NCBI GenBank assembly: GCA_934511335.1
Contig: CAKSWL010000179.1
Span: 1-5,160 of the forward strand
From: an uncultured Cloacibacillus sp.
Lineage (GTDB): Bacteria; Synergistota; Synergistia; Synergistales; Synergistaceae
Direction: 5' to 3'
DNA: 5,160 nucleotides
Made by a program: the position numbers and the translations under genes
Notes under the pieces: generated by a model
What the model was told of the DNA's origin: nothing
Database searches by the model: none
Seen by the model: the letters and a program-made list of their open reading frames with translations, nothing else
Shown here: one piece after another, positions 4,787 through 5,160 of the stretch
Numbering within the stretch: position 1 is the stretch's first letter
Layout: the number at the start of each line of letters is the position of its first letter

Positions 4787-5160
4787 ATGGCGAAAAAGGC
4801 ACCGGTAACCAAAGACGACATATTGGCGCAGGCGCTTGGCGAAATAAGGGGAAAATTTGGCGAGGGCTCCATCATGCGCCTTGGTGACGAAGTACAGCAC
4901 ACGGTAGAGGTCATCCCCAGCGGCATCCTTCCCCTTGACGTCGCTCTGGGTATCGGCGGCGTGCCGCGCGGCCGTATTGTGGAAATATTCGGACCTGAGG
5001 GCGGCGGAAAAACCACCATCGCCCTGCACATACTCGCCGAGGCGCAGAAGGCCGGGGGGATCGCCGCCTTCATAGACGCAGAACACGCGCTAGACCCGCG
5101 CCTAGCGGCGTCGCTGGGAGTAGACACGGCAAACCTCTACCTCTCACAGCCGGACAGCGG
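4787..5160 (+). CDS. recA: Recombinase RecA, N-terminal 124 residues (cut by window end)
   Basis: RecA forms ATP-dependent filaments on single-stranded DNA, drives strand exchange and activates LexA-type self-cleavage. The short N-terminal oligomerisation helix (about 8-25) is followed by GSIMRLGD (27-34), [20 protein letters not shown] (43-62), the Walker A motif GPEGGGKTT (69-77, K75, T76), the [17 protein letters not shown] block (88-104) with the ATP-hydrolysis glutamate E99, and LYLSQPDSG at the cut. The usual bacterial Walker A is GPESSGKTT, so two serines are replaced by glycines; the P-loop pattern GxxxxGKT is kept. The frame is open at 5160, with about two thirds of the protein missing beyond the window. 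It has its own promoter and follows the rimO-thpR operon on the same strand. Confidence 0.97.
   Translation, partial: MAKKAPVTKDDILAQALGEIRGKFGEGSIMRLGDEVQHTVEVIPSGILPLDVALGIGGVPRGRIVEIFGPEGGGKTTIALHILAEAQKAGGIAAFIDAEHALDPRLAASLGVDTANLYLSQPDS

Noticed and set aside
1..5160. CRISPR arrays, tRNA or rRNA genes, insertion sequences, attachment sites
   Set aside because: No direct repeat arrays, cloverleaf sequences, transposase motifs or terminal repeats were seen on reading the window.

Overview
The window is GC-rich, tightly packed bacterial DNA. Four genes on the + strand are joined end to start by 4-base ATGA overlaps, and two genes appear to start at TTG. Gene order (rimO, pgpA, pncC/cinA, thpR, recA) and protein sequence feel most like Synergistota (Cloacibacillus or Synergistes type). 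That assignment is inferred from the sequence alone; no marker was compared against a database.

Left edge (1-518): the minus strand carries the start of a DedA-family membrane protein with a TTG start and a good ribosome binding site. Its family resemblance stops abruptly near position 162, after 119 residues. From there to the edge the better coding frame is on the + strand and encodes an unrelated helical peptide. This looks like a rearrangement or assembly junction inside dedA.

Divergent intergenic region (519-775): a stable hairpin (636-659) and a clear sigma-70-type promoter facing right (TTGAAA, 17-base spacer, TAAAAT).

Operon (776-4647): an L-asparaginase-fold protein that has lost its catalytic residues and carries two CxxC motifs; RimO (ribosomal protein S12 methylthiotransferase); PgpA (phosphatidylglycerophosphatase A); PncC (stand-alone CinA C-terminal domain, nicotinamide-nucleotide amidase); and ThpR (RNA 2',3'-cyclic phosphodiesterase, 2H family). 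The pncC-thpR junction is odd. A strong SD and ATG overlap the pncC stop but run into an in-frame UGA after three codons, so the real thpR start is probably a CTG at 4087. A 10-bp perfect inverted repeat at this junction covers the SD, and read on the minus strand it has the form of an intrinsic terminator.

Right edge (4648-5160): a 139-base gap with its own extended -10 promoter, then the first 124 codons of recA, cut by the window end.

The operon mixes housekeeping functions: ribosome modification, phospholipid synthesis, NAD-cycle repair and RNA end processing. These genes are often found near recA. The most unusual parts are the degenerate asparaginase, the pncC-thpR junction and the broken dedA.
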